Source of the DNA: a virus | DNA: 64,000 bases | Virus record (IMG/VR): IMGVR_UViG_3300025949_000023 | Location: 1-64,000 of that record | Direction: 5' to 3' (one strand) | Shown: in pieces, positions 26,501-36,193 of the stretch | How positions within the stretch are numbered: position 1 is the first letter of the stretch | Layout of the letters: each line of letters begins with the position of its first letter | The notes under the pieces: generated by a model | Told to the model about the DNA's origin: nothing | Databases searched by the model: none | Seen by the model: the letters and a program-made list of their open reading frames with translations, nothing else | Translations under genes and position numbers: made by a program

Positions 26501-27533
26501 GGTCATAGCCTTCCACGGTGTCTGCCACGGCCACCACATTCCCGTTTAAAACAGTGCTGCAATTATTCTGCTGGGGAATATATGTCTGGTCAATTACTGT
26601 CAGTGTAGGGTCAGCGGAAGGATATGTACTGTCATTGTAAAAAACATACCGCCAAAAGCTGTTATCGGGGATACTCAGCTCAGATTTTACCAATGTGTCA
26701 ACAAGCAGCCAATCGGAAGTTATGCCGTCTTTTGTTTGCTGCATCCATATCTCCAGCTTTTTTACATCCACATCCCCTGTTGGGATGTATAACGCTATCC
26801 TGCCGTTTTTATTCGGGTTTTGGTTTATCACCATATCGCCGGGATTGTACGGCAGCGGGCACTCGCTTATTGTTGAATACACGCATTTATCCAAAACATC
26901 AAAAACCTGCCGCGTCCTGAACTGAAACAGGGCATTACGCAGGTTGTTTGTGGCCAGGCCGGTAGCGTTCTCATACACGCATTTTATTGGTATAGGCGGT
27001 GGTTGTTTCGCAAGGTCTATGTAATTGCGCCTTATAGGGTTATACGTGTTGGCTAAATACAGGTTTATGGGTATACGGGTAATTCTTTTTAAACTGTCGG
27101 TGTAAACAAGAATATCGCCGTCAACAGGGTCGCCGTAGATTATATCAATGGAATTTATGGTAACAGTAAAAAGAAAGCCCAGCACATCACCGTCTGTGTT
27201 GATACCGTTCTGAATCAGGGTATCAATAGTTCCCAGCTTAGTGTTTAGAATATATATACCATCATTGCCGTTGGAGTTTTTATTCATCCAGAACATCCTG
27301 TATTTAACGGCATCATAGTGCCTGCCGATACAAAGATTGTCTCCTGCCGGAAGGCTAAAACCATACGCTGTAAATAAATTGATTGTTCCGGTGAGGTTCT
27401 GCGGGCGTTTGTTTCCAGCTGGCCCAAACCAGCTTAAATTCCTTGTACTTCGGCGTAGCATACCATTGCCTACGTTCTCCGGCGTATCGTCCAGGTTAAC
27501 CATACCGGTAAATGGTACTTGTTCTATTGGCAT
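23517..27533 (-). CDS. Very large tail (muzzle/nozzle-like) protein, about 1338 aa
   Basis: The largest tail protein in the neck cluster, beta-rich throughout with many aromatic/Asn/Gly strands (for example YGQIYVPGEIAQYGVIEQYG near the C-terminus). I chose the start MPIEQVPFTGMVNL at 27533 because it lies just after the stop of the 71-aa gene; an in-frame ATG at 27581 would overlap that gene. Its size and position right after three ring/neck-like proteins resemble the muzzle protein of crAss-like phages or the nozzle of other short-tailed phages. No sequence motif proves this. Confidence 0.6.
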   Translation of the reverse strand: MPIEQVPFTGMVNLDDTPENVGNGMLRRSTRNLSWFGPAGNKRPQNLTGTINLFTAYGFSLPAGDNLCIGRHYDAVKYRMFWMNKNSNGNDGIYILNTKLGTIDTLIQNGINTDGDVLGFLFTVTINSIDIIYGDPVDGDILVYTDSLKRITRIPINLYLANTYNPIRRNYIDLAKQPPPIPIKCVYENATGLATNNLRNALFQFRTRQVFDVLDKCVYSTISECPLPYNPGDMVINQNPNKNGRIALYIPTGDVDVKKLEIWMQQTKDGITSDWLLVDTLVKSELSIPDNSFWRYVFYNDSTYPSADPTLTVIDQTYIPQQNNCSTVLNGNVVAVADTVEGYDQVAMPLMTTTVTPVDNQYATVNGLLFFAYQNPYTGYVTIYLTGTGTNDGNDNPSLLDVLAGSVLTVKAQNAAQAEVGFSITASDASVVTALTQLQVASIAQGWTFISLGTNSLVLYRANTTLDAAPYVPADYSILNTSFFAYLPNCNYGIAINYRDDKGRTNTVVTTAQCFIKTPSQFFGAYAAGVAQLALLISHRPPIWATGYQVLRTPQLSYNKILNWVSRQAYSQVYLEKQYAYIDVSNIVEYNKTIQASEGVVQYNFSPGDRVRFNARWDASGVGHDISTLNLDYEVLSLEVNPVINTQQMTGNFVKINYPTADITPGVFVFDGTIDYQHYQVLLYNLKAHQSNIVEGETNNNTYFEFGKWFGIGNSGTAQAYHMGNTQTQTANLSQAAIVTISDGDNFFRWRTVPVGFIYYYDIGNYKIAETYATPSATPQGGNVSNTRYEVGTQNYNTDPGLTGLVDYSSTDYIFKNKTASDISLRFTVDTAGATTDKAVNLSIFVVVINPSNNYTSYYLAKNRFLASSGDQADFTELIVDAVVPAGCIVFYIEVDAGIDGTTTVQYGQHVLKMEIIENIQIPVIEPSFSDVYAIVTSSNGKPAVVAPDVKQQEYPTRFRFSHPDQQGTNVNGISIFYPFDYDEFDRSKGKVMRMVARQRNARIFHERGTGVIGVYAKFIVNNDGTKNLIVSDTIITQNNIQYYDGSFGIGNQADGLFSDGYVDYHPDPVKGYLLRLSQDGYTPISEEGKVQTFVGPLATQYLNNHQGYYGGYAKILGCCYFQRDKKKECIFVFQSGDDIQGDTIVWDEAENAFTNWRDWQPDMIECGENVLYAWQKGVLYSFTNQNQYNTFFSNYGQIYVPGEIAQYGVIEQYGQITPYGVLYPASLDIVFNPQANAKKEYRAINYNSQYGKIWTAPMPTQIQTELGNQSTLLDEDLDFREGIYSAAFWRDVNSEGGLINGDFLKGTWMELILQRADPELIYIFGLYLNYAFSPRNG

Positions 27534-27535
27534 GT

Positions 27536-27751
27536 TTAGTTGATTTGACTGAGCTCTGTTACTACCAGTTGCCCAAGCCAAATGTACCCCTTTCCTGTGT
27601 AATTACCCCCTGTGTTGTCGGTAGCGGTCAAATTGTACATCACCCTGCTTTGACCGTTTTCTGTAAAAGAAGTGCCTAAATAATAATGCAGGCCTTTGCT
27701 CCCATTGGCAAGTACCTGCACATTTGAAGTATATAACTGGCCTTCTGGCAT
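27536..27751 (-). CDS. Small virion-region protein, 71 aa
   Basis: A short beta-rich protein (QLYTSNVQVLANGSKGLHYY, GKGYIWLGQLVVTELS), possibly a structural decoration or a fibre-like clip. It is encoded between a neck-like gene and the giant tail protein gene with a two-base gap to the latter. Function unknown. Confidence 0.6.
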   Translation of the reverse strand: MPEGQLYTSNVQVLANGSKGLHYYLGTSFTENGQSRVMYNLTATDNTGGNYTGKGYIWLGQLVVTELSQIN

Positions 27752-27754
27752 GGC

Positions 27755-28549
27755 TTATGGTTTTAATCCTAAACTTTGCGCTTCTACCGCTTGCTGGTAA
27801 GCATCCTGCAGCCTGAATGGCTTATACATCCTTTTTGCAAGGCTTAATTGTGATTTAAACATATTCGCACGCATCTGAATGTTTGCGTTACCTACGTGGC
27901 CGGTAGCTGGCATATACGCTATATCCTGGTACCCCAGCCATGCTATCATCGCCTCCTGAAACTGTAAGGGTATCGCGTAATCATCATTCTGCTCGGGGCT
28001 GCTTAAATACTCAATAATGATGTTCGGGTATTGAAAGTTGGGGTTAAGGACAATAACCCTATTGGCCATATCCACCCTGCACTCGCCCGGCTGCACCAGG
28101 TGTGAGCCTGCACCAAACCGCTGCGCATAACCCGAAAGGCCGCTCCATCCAAAACCTTGTACGCCGGTAAACTGGTTTATATCAAACCAGCAATCACTGG
28201 TAAGTATCTGCTGCACTTCCGGCGTAATATCCGTAAGCCTGTTGGCTGAATTATCTTTATACGTTGTCAGGTCATTGTTCACACGCAAAGTAGCAAGCTC
28301 GCCACCATAGTTAAAATACCCTATTTTAATCCACTGTATGAGGTCTACGGGCAGCAAAGCGGTTTTATTGGCGCCTACCACCAATTGCGTTGTAATAGGC
28401 TCCCAAAACGCATTCAAGCCCATTTGGATAAAAGCCCTGAAAGCTATACGCCAAAAGCGCAAAAACTCACCTTCGTTCTGCTTTGAAGCTTCCGAATACA
28501 TGAAGATTATATCTTTCAGTTTTATCTTATCGTTTATTGGTGCTGGCAT
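27755..28549 (-). CDS. Neck/ring protein (head-tail connector-like)
   Basis: A 264-residue protein. The helical N-terminus (KLKDIIFMYSEASKQNEGEF) and C-terminal helices (FQEAMIAWLGYQDIAYMPA, RANMFKSQLSLAKRMYKP) frame a beta-rich middle, a pattern found in the tail adaptor and ring proteins of short-tailed phages. It is third in a run of similarly sized genes between the chaperonin and the giant tail gene. Identification is by size, architecture and order. Confidence 0.5.
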   Translation of the reverse strand: MPAPINDKIKLKDIIFMYSEASKQNEGEFLRFWRIAFRAFIQMGLNAFWEPITTQLVVGANKTALLPVDLIQWIKIGYFNYGGELATLRVNNDLTTYKDNSANRLTDITPEVQQILTSDCWFDINQFTGVQGFGWSGLSGYAQRFGAGSHLVQPGECRVDMANRVIVLNPNFQYPNIIIEYLSSPEQNDDYAIPLQFQEAMIAWLGYQDIAYMPATGHVGNANIQMRANMFKSQLSLAKRMYKPFRLQDAYQQAVEAQSLGLKP

Positions 28550-28552
28550 ACG

Positions 28553-29227
28553 TTATGGTTGTTCTGTAATATGAGGTGAGCCGTCGTTTACATTATCCCT
28601 TGGCTTGCTTTCTTTAGCCGTTAATTTCTGTACCACCATGTCGAATATCATACTTAGCGCATCATCAGGTACATTCATTATATCATCGGCGCTGCCGGTA
28701 GCCGTCCTTGTTGAAAGCATCGGCACCCGTATAGAAAGGTCGGCGCCAATCAAGTCAAAAGCCTGCGTATTTAAAAATAGTGTGCTTCCTTCCACCCATC
28801 CGTACACACCAAAGTTTGGTGTGGCTATTCTATCATAAAATCCTTTTTGGTACGGGTTTACCCAAATTACAGGGAAACTTACCTGGCCCTGCTTAGCAAA
28901 TGTTATTGACTGCAGGCTTATACCCAGCGGCAAACCAACCGGTGGCGAAGGCAGTGTTAATGAATAATAACCAGTGTCTTTATCCTGAGACATATCCGCA
29001 CCGGTAAACTTATAAGTTGTAATAAAACCCTCCGGCACCGAGCGTATTCCCACTTCTTGGAAAGCCCTCTCAGACATTTGAGCAATGACGGCACCTATAC
29101 ATTCGTATGTATACATCCCAATATCATTATCTGTAAGGTCGAATTTTACATCGCTCCAGTTGTTTTGCAGGAATTTCTTAACCCTGTCAAAAAACTGCCC
29201 AAATGTGGATGTGCCTATTATTGCCAT
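28553..29227 (-). CDS. Neck/ring protein (head-tail connector-like)
   Basis: A 224-residue protein with an N-terminal helical part (TFGQFFDRVKKFLQNNWSDV) and a beta domain (GYYSLTLPSPPVGLPLGISL), ending in a helix (DALSMIFDMVVQKLTAKES) and a disordered tail. Similar in scale and order to the ring proteins of crAss-like virions. It is three bases from each neighbour. Structural role inferred from context. Confidence 0.5.
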   Translation of the reverse strand: MAIIGTSTFGQFFDRVKKFLQNNWSDVKFDLTDNDIGMYTYECIGAVIAQMSERAFQEVGIRSVPEGFITTYKFTGADMSQDKDTGYYSLTLPSPPVGLPLGISLQSITFAKQGQVSFPVIWVNPYQKGFYDRIATPNFGVYGWVEGSTLFLNTQAFDLIGADLSIRVPMLSTRTATGSADDIMNVPDDALSMIFDMVVQKLTAKESKPRDNVNDGSPHITEQP

Positions 29228-29230
29228 GGT

Positions 29231-29905
29231 TTATTCTCCCTGTTTAATGGTGTGCTCCCCGTATTGTACCAGTTGCTCCTCAGTAAAGCTTATACCTACC
29301 AGCCTGCACGTCCTGGCCATTATCTCGTCATTGCTCATATCATCCCATAATGGCTGTACGCTGCCTGCGGGGTCGTACACCGGCCTGCCGTTTACTGTTG
29401 TGTAATTCCACACTACATCTGGTGGGTAAACATAATAACTGGCTTTTATCGTAGATATATATCCTTCGGGGTAAACATGCCAGCCAGTATCTTCTTCCAC
29501 ATAAAATGGTTTACTGGTAGGCGTCATAGGGTCAATGCGTGAATTAATACGCCCCGGCAATTTTGTGTCGTCAATTCTTTCTATTCCCCTGCCGGTAGAA
29601 TCAGTCATTAAAGCAAGGAATTTAAAACCTGTTGGGTAAGGGGCGATATTAGCTGTTACGGCAATTACTTCATTACTTACCTTGAAAGGCGTTAGGTCGG
29701 CGGCAATCTTACTGTCCATGCCCAGCGCAACACGCGGTACAGGTTTTCCATATTGAAACTGCTGCACCTTTCCCAATAAAAAGTCGTAATAATACCGCTG
29801 CGAAGTGTTGTAGGCAAGCATATACTCCTGTGGCGTTACCTGCCCAATCTGGTTCTTTCGAGCCATGAATTGTAAAAAAAGGTAGTTACTATTAACGTTC
29901 GCCAT
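29231..29905 (-). CDS. Neck/ring protein (head-tail connector-like)
   Basis: A 224-residue protein beginning MANVNSNYLFLQFMARKNQI, with a helical start, a central beta domain (DTGWHVYPEGYISTIKASYY) and a C-terminal helix (SNDEIMARTCRLVGISFTEE). First gene of the neck group, located just past the terminator that follows groEL, so either terminator leakage or an unseen promoter must express it. Structural role inferred. Confidence 0.5.
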   Translation of the reverse strand: MANVNSNYLFLQFMARKNQIGQVTPQEYMLAYNTSQRYYYDFLLGKVQQFQYGKPVPRVALGMDSKIAADLTPFKVSNEVIAVTANIAPYPTGFKFLALMTDSTGRGIERIDDTKLPGRINSRIDPMTPTSKPFYVEEDTGWHVYPEGYISTIKASYYVYPPDVVWNYTTVNGRPVYDPAGSVQPLWDDMSNDEIMARTCRLVGISFTEEQLVQYGEHTIKQGE

Positions 29906-29931
29906 AAAAAAAGGGAGCTGTTATGCTCCCT
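29906..29931 (-). terminator. Intrinsic terminator after groEL
   Basis: Minus strand: 7-bp perfect stem AGGGAGC/GCTCCCT with a 6-nt loop, followed by seven T. It ends right at the ATG of the next gene (29905), so it separates the chaperonin transcript from the neck genes. Confidence 0.85.
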
Positions 29932-29963
29932 GTAAAAATATGAATAAATTATAAACTTAAAAT

Positions 29964-31577
<1,614 letters not shown>

Positions 31578-31586
31578 TTATTGAAG

Positions 31587-32510
31587 CTATTTATCCGTAA
31601 CCAGCAAAATCTCCCTTTCAAACAGCACAAGGTATTCTTCGCCGTCCACCACTACTTTAGCGCCTGCATTTTTACCGAAATGCGCGGTATCGCCGACTTT
31701 TGCCTCCATTGGTATTAATTCGCCTGTGCCGGTAGCGCGTTCGCCTGGACCTACCGCAATCACCTTGCCCTGCAGTACTTTAATATCCGCATTGCCTGGC
31801 ACTACAAATCCGCCTGCTGATTGCGCAGGTGCTGTATCTGGTTTTACTAAAACCTTGTCTCTAAGTACTTTTTTCTTTGAACTCATATACATGCGTGTTA
31901 ATCCGAATAACGGATGGTTTGTTAATCTTCTGCCTGCTTTTATATATGTACCAACCACGTCCTCGTTTGTAACAACCACCTGCCTGCGCACTTCATTATT
32001 CCACTGGTAAACAACTTCGTAGTCTGCATATTTGTAAACTATAATCGTGTCGTTCCGGCAAATATCTTCAAAATCGCTGGCCACCACCTTCATTAAGTTG
32101 TCCTCGGTTTTCCGGCTGGCATCCGTTACGCCTTCAACCATTGGCACTTCTATTCGTTCGCAAATAAGATTTTTATTCAGCGGGCGCAGGTCGCCATCTT
32201 CGTCAACGAAAGAAAGAATCCACCTATCATAAGGCAAAACACTGGTACGTATGCCGTTTTCTGTTTTTACCAAAAACTCCTGGTCGAAGATAAGGTTGTG
32301 GTGTACTACTACGTATTTGCCTATTAAATGCTCAGGAACGCCAGTGCCTACCTGTTTAACCAATCCTACTACTGGCTGCGTCTCCCTGTTATTTGTGTCA
32401 TACAAGTGCCTGTTGGGCACAATATGAAACGTTACGCCATTTTCAAACGTATAAGATTGTTTTTGCTCAAGTGAGCTTTCAATAAGTATCGTGCCGCGTA
32501 GTGGTGTCAT
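31587..32510 (-). CDS. Three-domain GroES-like co-chaperonin
   Basis: A 307-residue protein, three times the length of GroES. The C-terminal domain (about 212-307) is a clear GroES: VLRDKVLVKP, the mobile-loop region AQSAGGFVVPGN, GKVIAVGPGER, VGDTAHFGKNAG and EREILLVTDK. Two upstream domains follow the same beta-barrel plan with weaker similarity: about 1-103 (TPLRGTILIE, VGLVKQVGTG, GKYVVVHHN) and about 110-205 (LNKNLICERIEVP, NDTIIVYKYADYEVV). Only the third has a canonical mobile loop for GroEL binding. Encoded 27 bp upstream of groEL in the same transcript, so it is the likely lid. Ends at TAG; in-frame TAA two codons later. Confidence 0.85.
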   Translation of the reverse strand: MTPLRGTILIESSLEQKQSYTFENGVTFHIVPNRHLYDTNNRETQPVVGLVKQVGTGVPEHLIGKYVVVHHNLIFDQEFLVKTENGIRTSVLPYDRWILSFVDEDGDLRPLNKNLICERIEVPMVEGVTDASRKTEDNLMKVVASDFEDICRNDTIIVYKYADYEVVYQWNNEVRRQVVVTNEDVVGTYIKAGRRLTNHPLFGLTRMYMSSKKKVLRDKVLVKPDTAPAQSAGGFVVPGNADIKVLQGKVIAVGPGERATGTGELIPMEAKVGDTAHFGKNAGAKVVVDGEEYLVLFEREILLVTDK

Positions 32511-32681
32511 TTATTTCTTTTTTGCTTTCTTCTCTGCTGCCCTCCTTTCCTTCCTGTTGGGGAATGAGCCGGTTACTGTTGTTGTGCCTGGCAAAAACTC
32601 TTTTGTGCTGCCAAAAAATGGAACATTCTTTTGAGGCAGTTCTTCGTTTTGTACAAGTTCTGCCGTATGTTTCTTTTCCAT
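32511..32681 (-). CDS. Small basic protein, 56 aa
   Basis: An ORF of 56 codons plus TAA, exactly filling the space between the glycosyltransferase-like gene and the GroES-like gene with no gap to the latter. It starts MEKKHTAELVQNEEL, has a Gly/Pro/Thr middle (PFFGSTKEFLPGTTTVTGSF) and ends with a strongly basic helix (RKERRAAEKKAKKK). Tight packing and protein-like composition support it. Function unknown; the tail could bind nucleic acid. Confidence 0.65.
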   Translation of the reverse strand: MEKKHTAELVQNEELPQKNVPFFGSTKEFLPGTTTVTGSFPNRKERRAAEKKAKKK

Positions 32682-32683
32682 GG

Positions 32684-33460
32684 TTAAAATTTATCAAACT
32701 CAGGATTTCGCTCGTCTACCCATTTCTGCATCACGGCTGGATGTTTGAAATCAATCGGCACCACATCTGCTGGTGTAAAACCGGCATTCCATGGGTCAAA
32801 CTTTTCAACCCCATCAACTCTTGTGTCATGTGGTATTTGGAATATTTCGTCTTGAATGTGTTTAATCTTAACGATATGCTTTGCCCTCGAACGAACAAAG
32901 CCATAATGCACGATTTTTATTTCATCCACAAAATGGTCTCTCGCGTCAGAAAGTTGGCTTTCACCATCCCCTATACTGGGATAAAAAGTGCGTGAAAGAC
33001 GAATGATATGGGTACCCACCGGGCTTCTGTTTTCAGGCACATTAAGACGGTGGTAACAGTCCCCCCACAGGTTCACCCGGGTAACATAAAACCCCTCCTC
33101 ATTTGTCTTTATAGCGCGTTTAATGGCATCGTAGCTGCTGGGCAAGCATATTTCATCAGATTGAAGGAGAAAGTACCAGTCATACCCATCTGCATTTGCC
33201 TTCCGTTGAAGTTGATTTTGAAAATATGATAACTTTTCACGGCCCTGCTGGGAATCCCATTCATCTTTTGTTATAAGATATAACTTAACCCTGTCATTAC
33301 TTTTAAATTCAAGGTGCAATATATCTGCCGTTCCATCTTCACCACCAGCGCCTACATAAACCATATCGCAAAATTCAAGAAGGCTGTTTACAGTCTCTAT
33401 GAAATTGTAGTCCTGCGAAATGCCACGATAGCAAAAAGTAACGCCTGCTAACTTTTTCAT
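32684..33460 (-). CDS. Glycosyltransferase, GT-A/family 2-like
   Basis: A 258-residue protein with a GT-A nucleotide-sugar binding start (KLAGVTFCYRGISQDYNF), a strand of the type CDMVYVGAGGEDGTADIL and the acidic metal site LLQSDE near residue 100. Likely transfers a sugar from a nucleotide donor. Start at 33460 forms an ATGA overlap with the methyltransferase gene; the longer frame from 33487 would overlap it further. Part of a modification operon just upstream of the chaperonins. Substrate (DNA, capsid or host glycan) cannot be told. Confidence 0.65.
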   Translation of the reverse strand: MKKLAGVTFCYRGISQDYNFIETVNSLLEFCDMVYVGAGGEDGTADILHLEFKSNDRVKLYLITKDEWDSQQGREKLSYFQNQLQRKANADGYDWYFLLQSDEICLPSSYDAIKRAIKTNEEGFYVTRVNLWGDCYHRLNVPENRSPVGTHIIRLSRTFYPSIGDGESQLSDARDHFVDEIKIVHYGFVRSRAKHIVKIKHIQDEIFQIPHDTRVDGVEKFDPWNAGFTPADVVPIDFKHPAVMQKWVDERNPEFDKF

Positions 33461-34050
33461 TCTATTACCTCCATTTCTTTTGCCCAAGGTTTTGTTTCAA
33501 GTTCTGCCTGCACGCGGTCAAATTCTTCCTGCAGGTTATAGCAGCGCATGCCAAACCAGGCCCCGATACCTAAAGTCGGGTGGTAAACAGGAAATACAAT
33601 ATGCATCCATTCGTCAGAAAGGTCTCGTGGTGTCCAAAGGCTATGATGCGCCTCCGGGTCAATATTATCTTCCGGCGCTTTCATCCACCAATCAAGTGGC
33701 GTAAAAATAATCTGCTTGTTGCTTCTTTTTTTCATCAGGTTAAGCAACCTGAAACCATCCATCTTTTTAAGATGTTCTATTCCGTCCAGGCAAAAAGAAA
33801 CGTCGTAATACTTACCTGTTTTTTGAAGATATTCCAGTACATCGGCCTGCACAAAATGCTCTTGCTCCTCTCCAATATCCCGTTTTAATATATCAACATA
33901 CCAACGGTGTTTAAATCCAAGCTTACGGGTATGGGGACAAAGATTGCTACACAAATCCACCATGTCAAATCTTTCTTTGCCAACCATTGCATTAAGGCAA
34001 TCTGTATAAACCTCGTCGTTGCCGTTTACTGTTGGGAATGTTATTGTCAT
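33457..34050 (-). CDS. SAM-dependent methyltransferase-like protein
   Basis: A 197-residue protein with features of class I methyltransferases: FDMVDLCSNLCPHTRKLG near residue 28 in the motif I position (DLCSNLCP rather than DxGxGxG), YDVSFCLDGIEHLKKMDGF near 83-100 as motif IV/post region, and KQIIFTPLDWW as strand 5. It overlaps both neighbours by ATGA and sits between two glycosyltransferase-type genes, suggesting sugar or small-molecule methylation. Motif I is degenerate, so activity is uncertain. Confidence 0.6.
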   Translation of the reverse strand: MTITFPTVNGNDEVYTDCLNAMVGKERFDMVDLCSNLCPHTRKLGFKHRWYVDILKRDIGEEQEHFVQADVLEYLQKTGKYYDVSFCLDGIEHLKKMDGFRLLNLMKKRSNKQIIFTPLDWWMKAPEDNIDPEAHHSLWTPRDLSDEWMHIVFPVYHPTLGIGAWFGMRCYNLQEEFDRVQAELETKPWAKEMEVIE

Positions 34051-34577
34051 AGTTCGCTAAATTCTTGTTTTGTAATTGTTTTCATACAACCAGGACCTCG
34101 GCCAACATCTTCGGTTGACTTTATGGGGTATATCTGCACACCTTGTGTGGTTTCAACATAAAAAACATCAATCCCTTTATATGTTTTATAACCTTGCTGG
34201 GTCGTTTGACTAACCTGTCTTTCAAATTCAATAGTTATGCTTTCTTTTTTCAAAGGACACCAATCAGGGGTAATTGGGTTGTAGTTTTTATCGCCTTCAA
34301 TTTTTGGCTCAAATACATAAACATTGCCAATAGTGCAGCCGTCCACTACCTGTACCCTGTCGTCAAACACACTCCCGCTGCCATTAAAATAACCGGCTCT
34401 ATATTTATTATATTCCTCCTGCGTCAATTCCGGTTTGATAAAATTATCTCTCCCCACAATCCCTACATATTGCTTTATATCAACCGGTCTGTCAGGGTGA
34501 TGGCAGTAAAGTTCATATTCATCACCCGTGCCATCATATAAAGGGCAATTAACGCAACCCGTTATTGTTTTTGTCAT
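34047..34577 (-). CDS. Cysteine-containing protein of the modification operon
   Basis: A 176-residue protein with possible metal ligands: GCVNCPLYDG and LYCHHPD near the N-terminus and TPDWCPLKKE near residue 110, a spread cysteine set seen in small phage zinc proteins. C-terminal half is beta-rich. It is locked between glycosyltransferase and methyltransferase genes by ATGA overlaps on both sides. No function assigned. Confidence 0.55.
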   Translation of the reverse strand: MTKTITGCVNCPLYDGTGDEYELYCHHPDRPVDIKQYVGIVGRDNFIKPELTQEEYNKYRAGYFNGSGSVFDDRVQVVDGCTIGNVYVFEPKIEGDKNYNPITPDWCPLKKESITIEFERQVSQTTQQGYKTYKGIDVFYVETTQGVQIYPIKSTEDVGRGPGCMKTITKQEFSEL

Positions 34578-35980
34578 AAAATACTTTTAATTACTTCTAC
34601 TATATCATAAGCCGTATGTTGAGTACAACGCGGTATTTCGTCGCCCATAAGGCACTGTACGCCGCGGGTTCCCACTTCGGAATGGTAGCAGCCCTGTTTT
34701 ACACAAAAGCCTTGTATGACGCTTAAATTATCAAAATCGCTGTACCTCAGTTCGGGTGTTACGCTCCCAAAAAAACCTATACACTTAACGCCTAAAGCTA
34801 TGGCCACCTGCAAAGGGAAACTGTCTGTACCTATAAAAATATCAGCCCCGCCAATCATGTAATTCAGCATTTCGTAGTTATGGGTGTTGATATGCGTTCC
34901 GAATTGTTTTCCTGCACCTTTTCCCACCTGCAACACCATATATCCCTTTCCGGTCAAAAACGCAAACACCTGCAGCCAGTCCCGTTGGCTCACTGCAATG
35001 TTTCGCCAGGGCATGTCCGTATCGTCAATATGTACCACCGCGTACTTGCCAAATAGTTTTGCATGCGGCGGGCAGTAGCTTGTTAGCTGGCTGTTTTTCA
35101 TTTCGCCATCTTCGATACCCGCTGCCTCGTAATAGGATTTTAAAACGGGTTGCTGCGGCTTGCTTTCGTAGGCCATATCCAAGCCTATAAACTTAACACC
35201 AGGTGCCGTAAGCAGCTCTATGCGCGTCTGCGTAATATGTTTCACGGGAAACCTATGGTGTTTAAATGGCTCCCAAAACTGTATAGGTGTATCAAGCACC
35301 GGCTGGTACCCGTCATTCCAAAGTCTTTCAAGCAGCGGCTCTGTCATTATCACATCACCGGCAGCAGCCTGCCGTGTTACTATTGCATGCGGCCTGTAAG
35401 GTTGGTGGTAGTATTGGTGAAATCCAAAAGTAGGATGCAGTGGCTCAATAAGCTCGTAAGAAAACTTCTGTGCGACTTCTACCGGAGCGAACTTATACCC
35501 CACTGTTTCAAGGTATTTACCATACAGCCGGCAAGTAATTTCATCTTCTGGATGCGTTATAGCGATATGCTGGTCAATCCTTAACCAATACATTAGCTCT
35601 TTGCTCCGCAGGCTGAAACCACCATTGCCTACTGAATTATTATCGTTGTATGGCCACGGGGCGCCAATATAATCATACTGTAAAAATTCATCACTCCATT
35701 GCTTTCCGTCAAGCACGTAGCCGTCATGCTGAATAATAAGCACATGCTCGGTAAACACCCACTTACAAAGTTCTTTTACAACAAAGCGTGAATAATCCTC
35801 TTTGCTTTTTAACGCATCAATCTTCCCTATATATACACCAGGAATTGGCAATTCAATATCTGTAAAAAAAATAGTCTTGGCAGGCTGTATTTGCTCCAAA
35901 GAGCGCCTTATTGCCTTCATAGCACCTGCATGGTGTTTAGTGTCTATACACACCATTGTTACTGTTGGGAGATTAATCAT
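34574..35980 (-). CDS. Two-domain glycosyltransferase (DUF5672 plus GT9-like)
   Basis: A 468-residue fusion. The N-terminal part (about 1-200) matches DUF5672-type glycosyltransferases: VLIIQHDGYVLDGKQW, YDYIGAPWPYND, GNGGFSLRSKELM. The C-terminal part (about 220-468) is like heptosyltransferases of family GT9, with IFIGTDSFPLQVAIALGVKC, FFGSVTPELR and a cysteine-rich end (GVQCLMGDEIPRCTQ). Start at 35980 (MINLPTVTMVCID) chosen over 36094, which would overlap the previous gene fully. Two transferase domains in one chain suggest sequential additions to one glycan. Target unknown. Confidence 0.7.
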   Translation of the reverse strand: MINLPTVTMVCIDTKHHAGAMKAIRRSLEQIQPAKTIFFTDIELPIPGVYIGKIDALKSKEDYSRFVVKELCKWVFTEHVLIIQHDGYVLDGKQWSDEFLQYDYIGAPWPYNDNNSVGNGGFSLRSKELMYWLRIDQHIAITHPEDEITCRLYGKYLETVGYKFAPVEVAQKFSYELIEPLHPTFGFHQYYHQPYRPHAIVTRQAAAGDVIMTEPLLERLWNDGYQPVLDTPIQFWEPFKHHRFPVKHITQTRIELLTAPGVKFIGLDMAYESKPQQPVLKSYYEAAGIEDGEMKNSQLTSYCPPHAKLFGKYAVVHIDDTDMPWRNIAVSQRDWLQVFAFLTGKGYMVLQVGKGAGKQFGTHINTHNYEMLNYMIGGADIFIGTDSFPLQVAIALGVKCIGFFGSVTPELRYSDFDNLSVIQGFCVKQGCYHSEVGTRGVQCLMGDEIPRCTQHTAYDIVEVIKSIL

Positions 35981-36188
35981 TGGATTCCTCCAGTATTGTT
36001 GAAGGTTCTTTATCCATGCTTTTAGCGATAGCCTCAACCGCTTTCCAGGTAGTAAGAGAAACAGATGAACGCATGATGGCAGACTTAACGCCACCTTCTC
36101 CTACGCCCATAAATGGTGCTATCTGTTTCTGCAAATCAGGATTTTTATGCAGATAGTTTAAAGCCTCAATTGTTAAATGTGTTGCCAT
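35973..36188 (-). CDS. Small helical protein
   Basis: A 71-residue all-helical protein (LTIEALNYLHKNPDLQKQIA, SLTTWKAVEAIAKSMDKEPS). No family recognised; the second half looks vaguely like an HTH but lacks a clear turn. First gene of the modification/chaperonin operon and overlaps the glycosyltransferase start by 8 bp. Confidence 0.5.
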   Translation of the reverse strand: MATHLTIEALNYLHKNPDLQKQIAPFMGVGEGGVKSAIMRSSVSLTTWKAVEAIAKSMDKEPSTILEESND

Positions 36189-36193
36189 GTACT

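Noticed and set aside
32479-32697. A 72-codon minus-strand ORF overlapping the GroES-like gene
   Set aside because: The other frame at 32511..32681 has protein-like composition, fits exactly between its neighbours and has a basic tail typical of small phage proteins.
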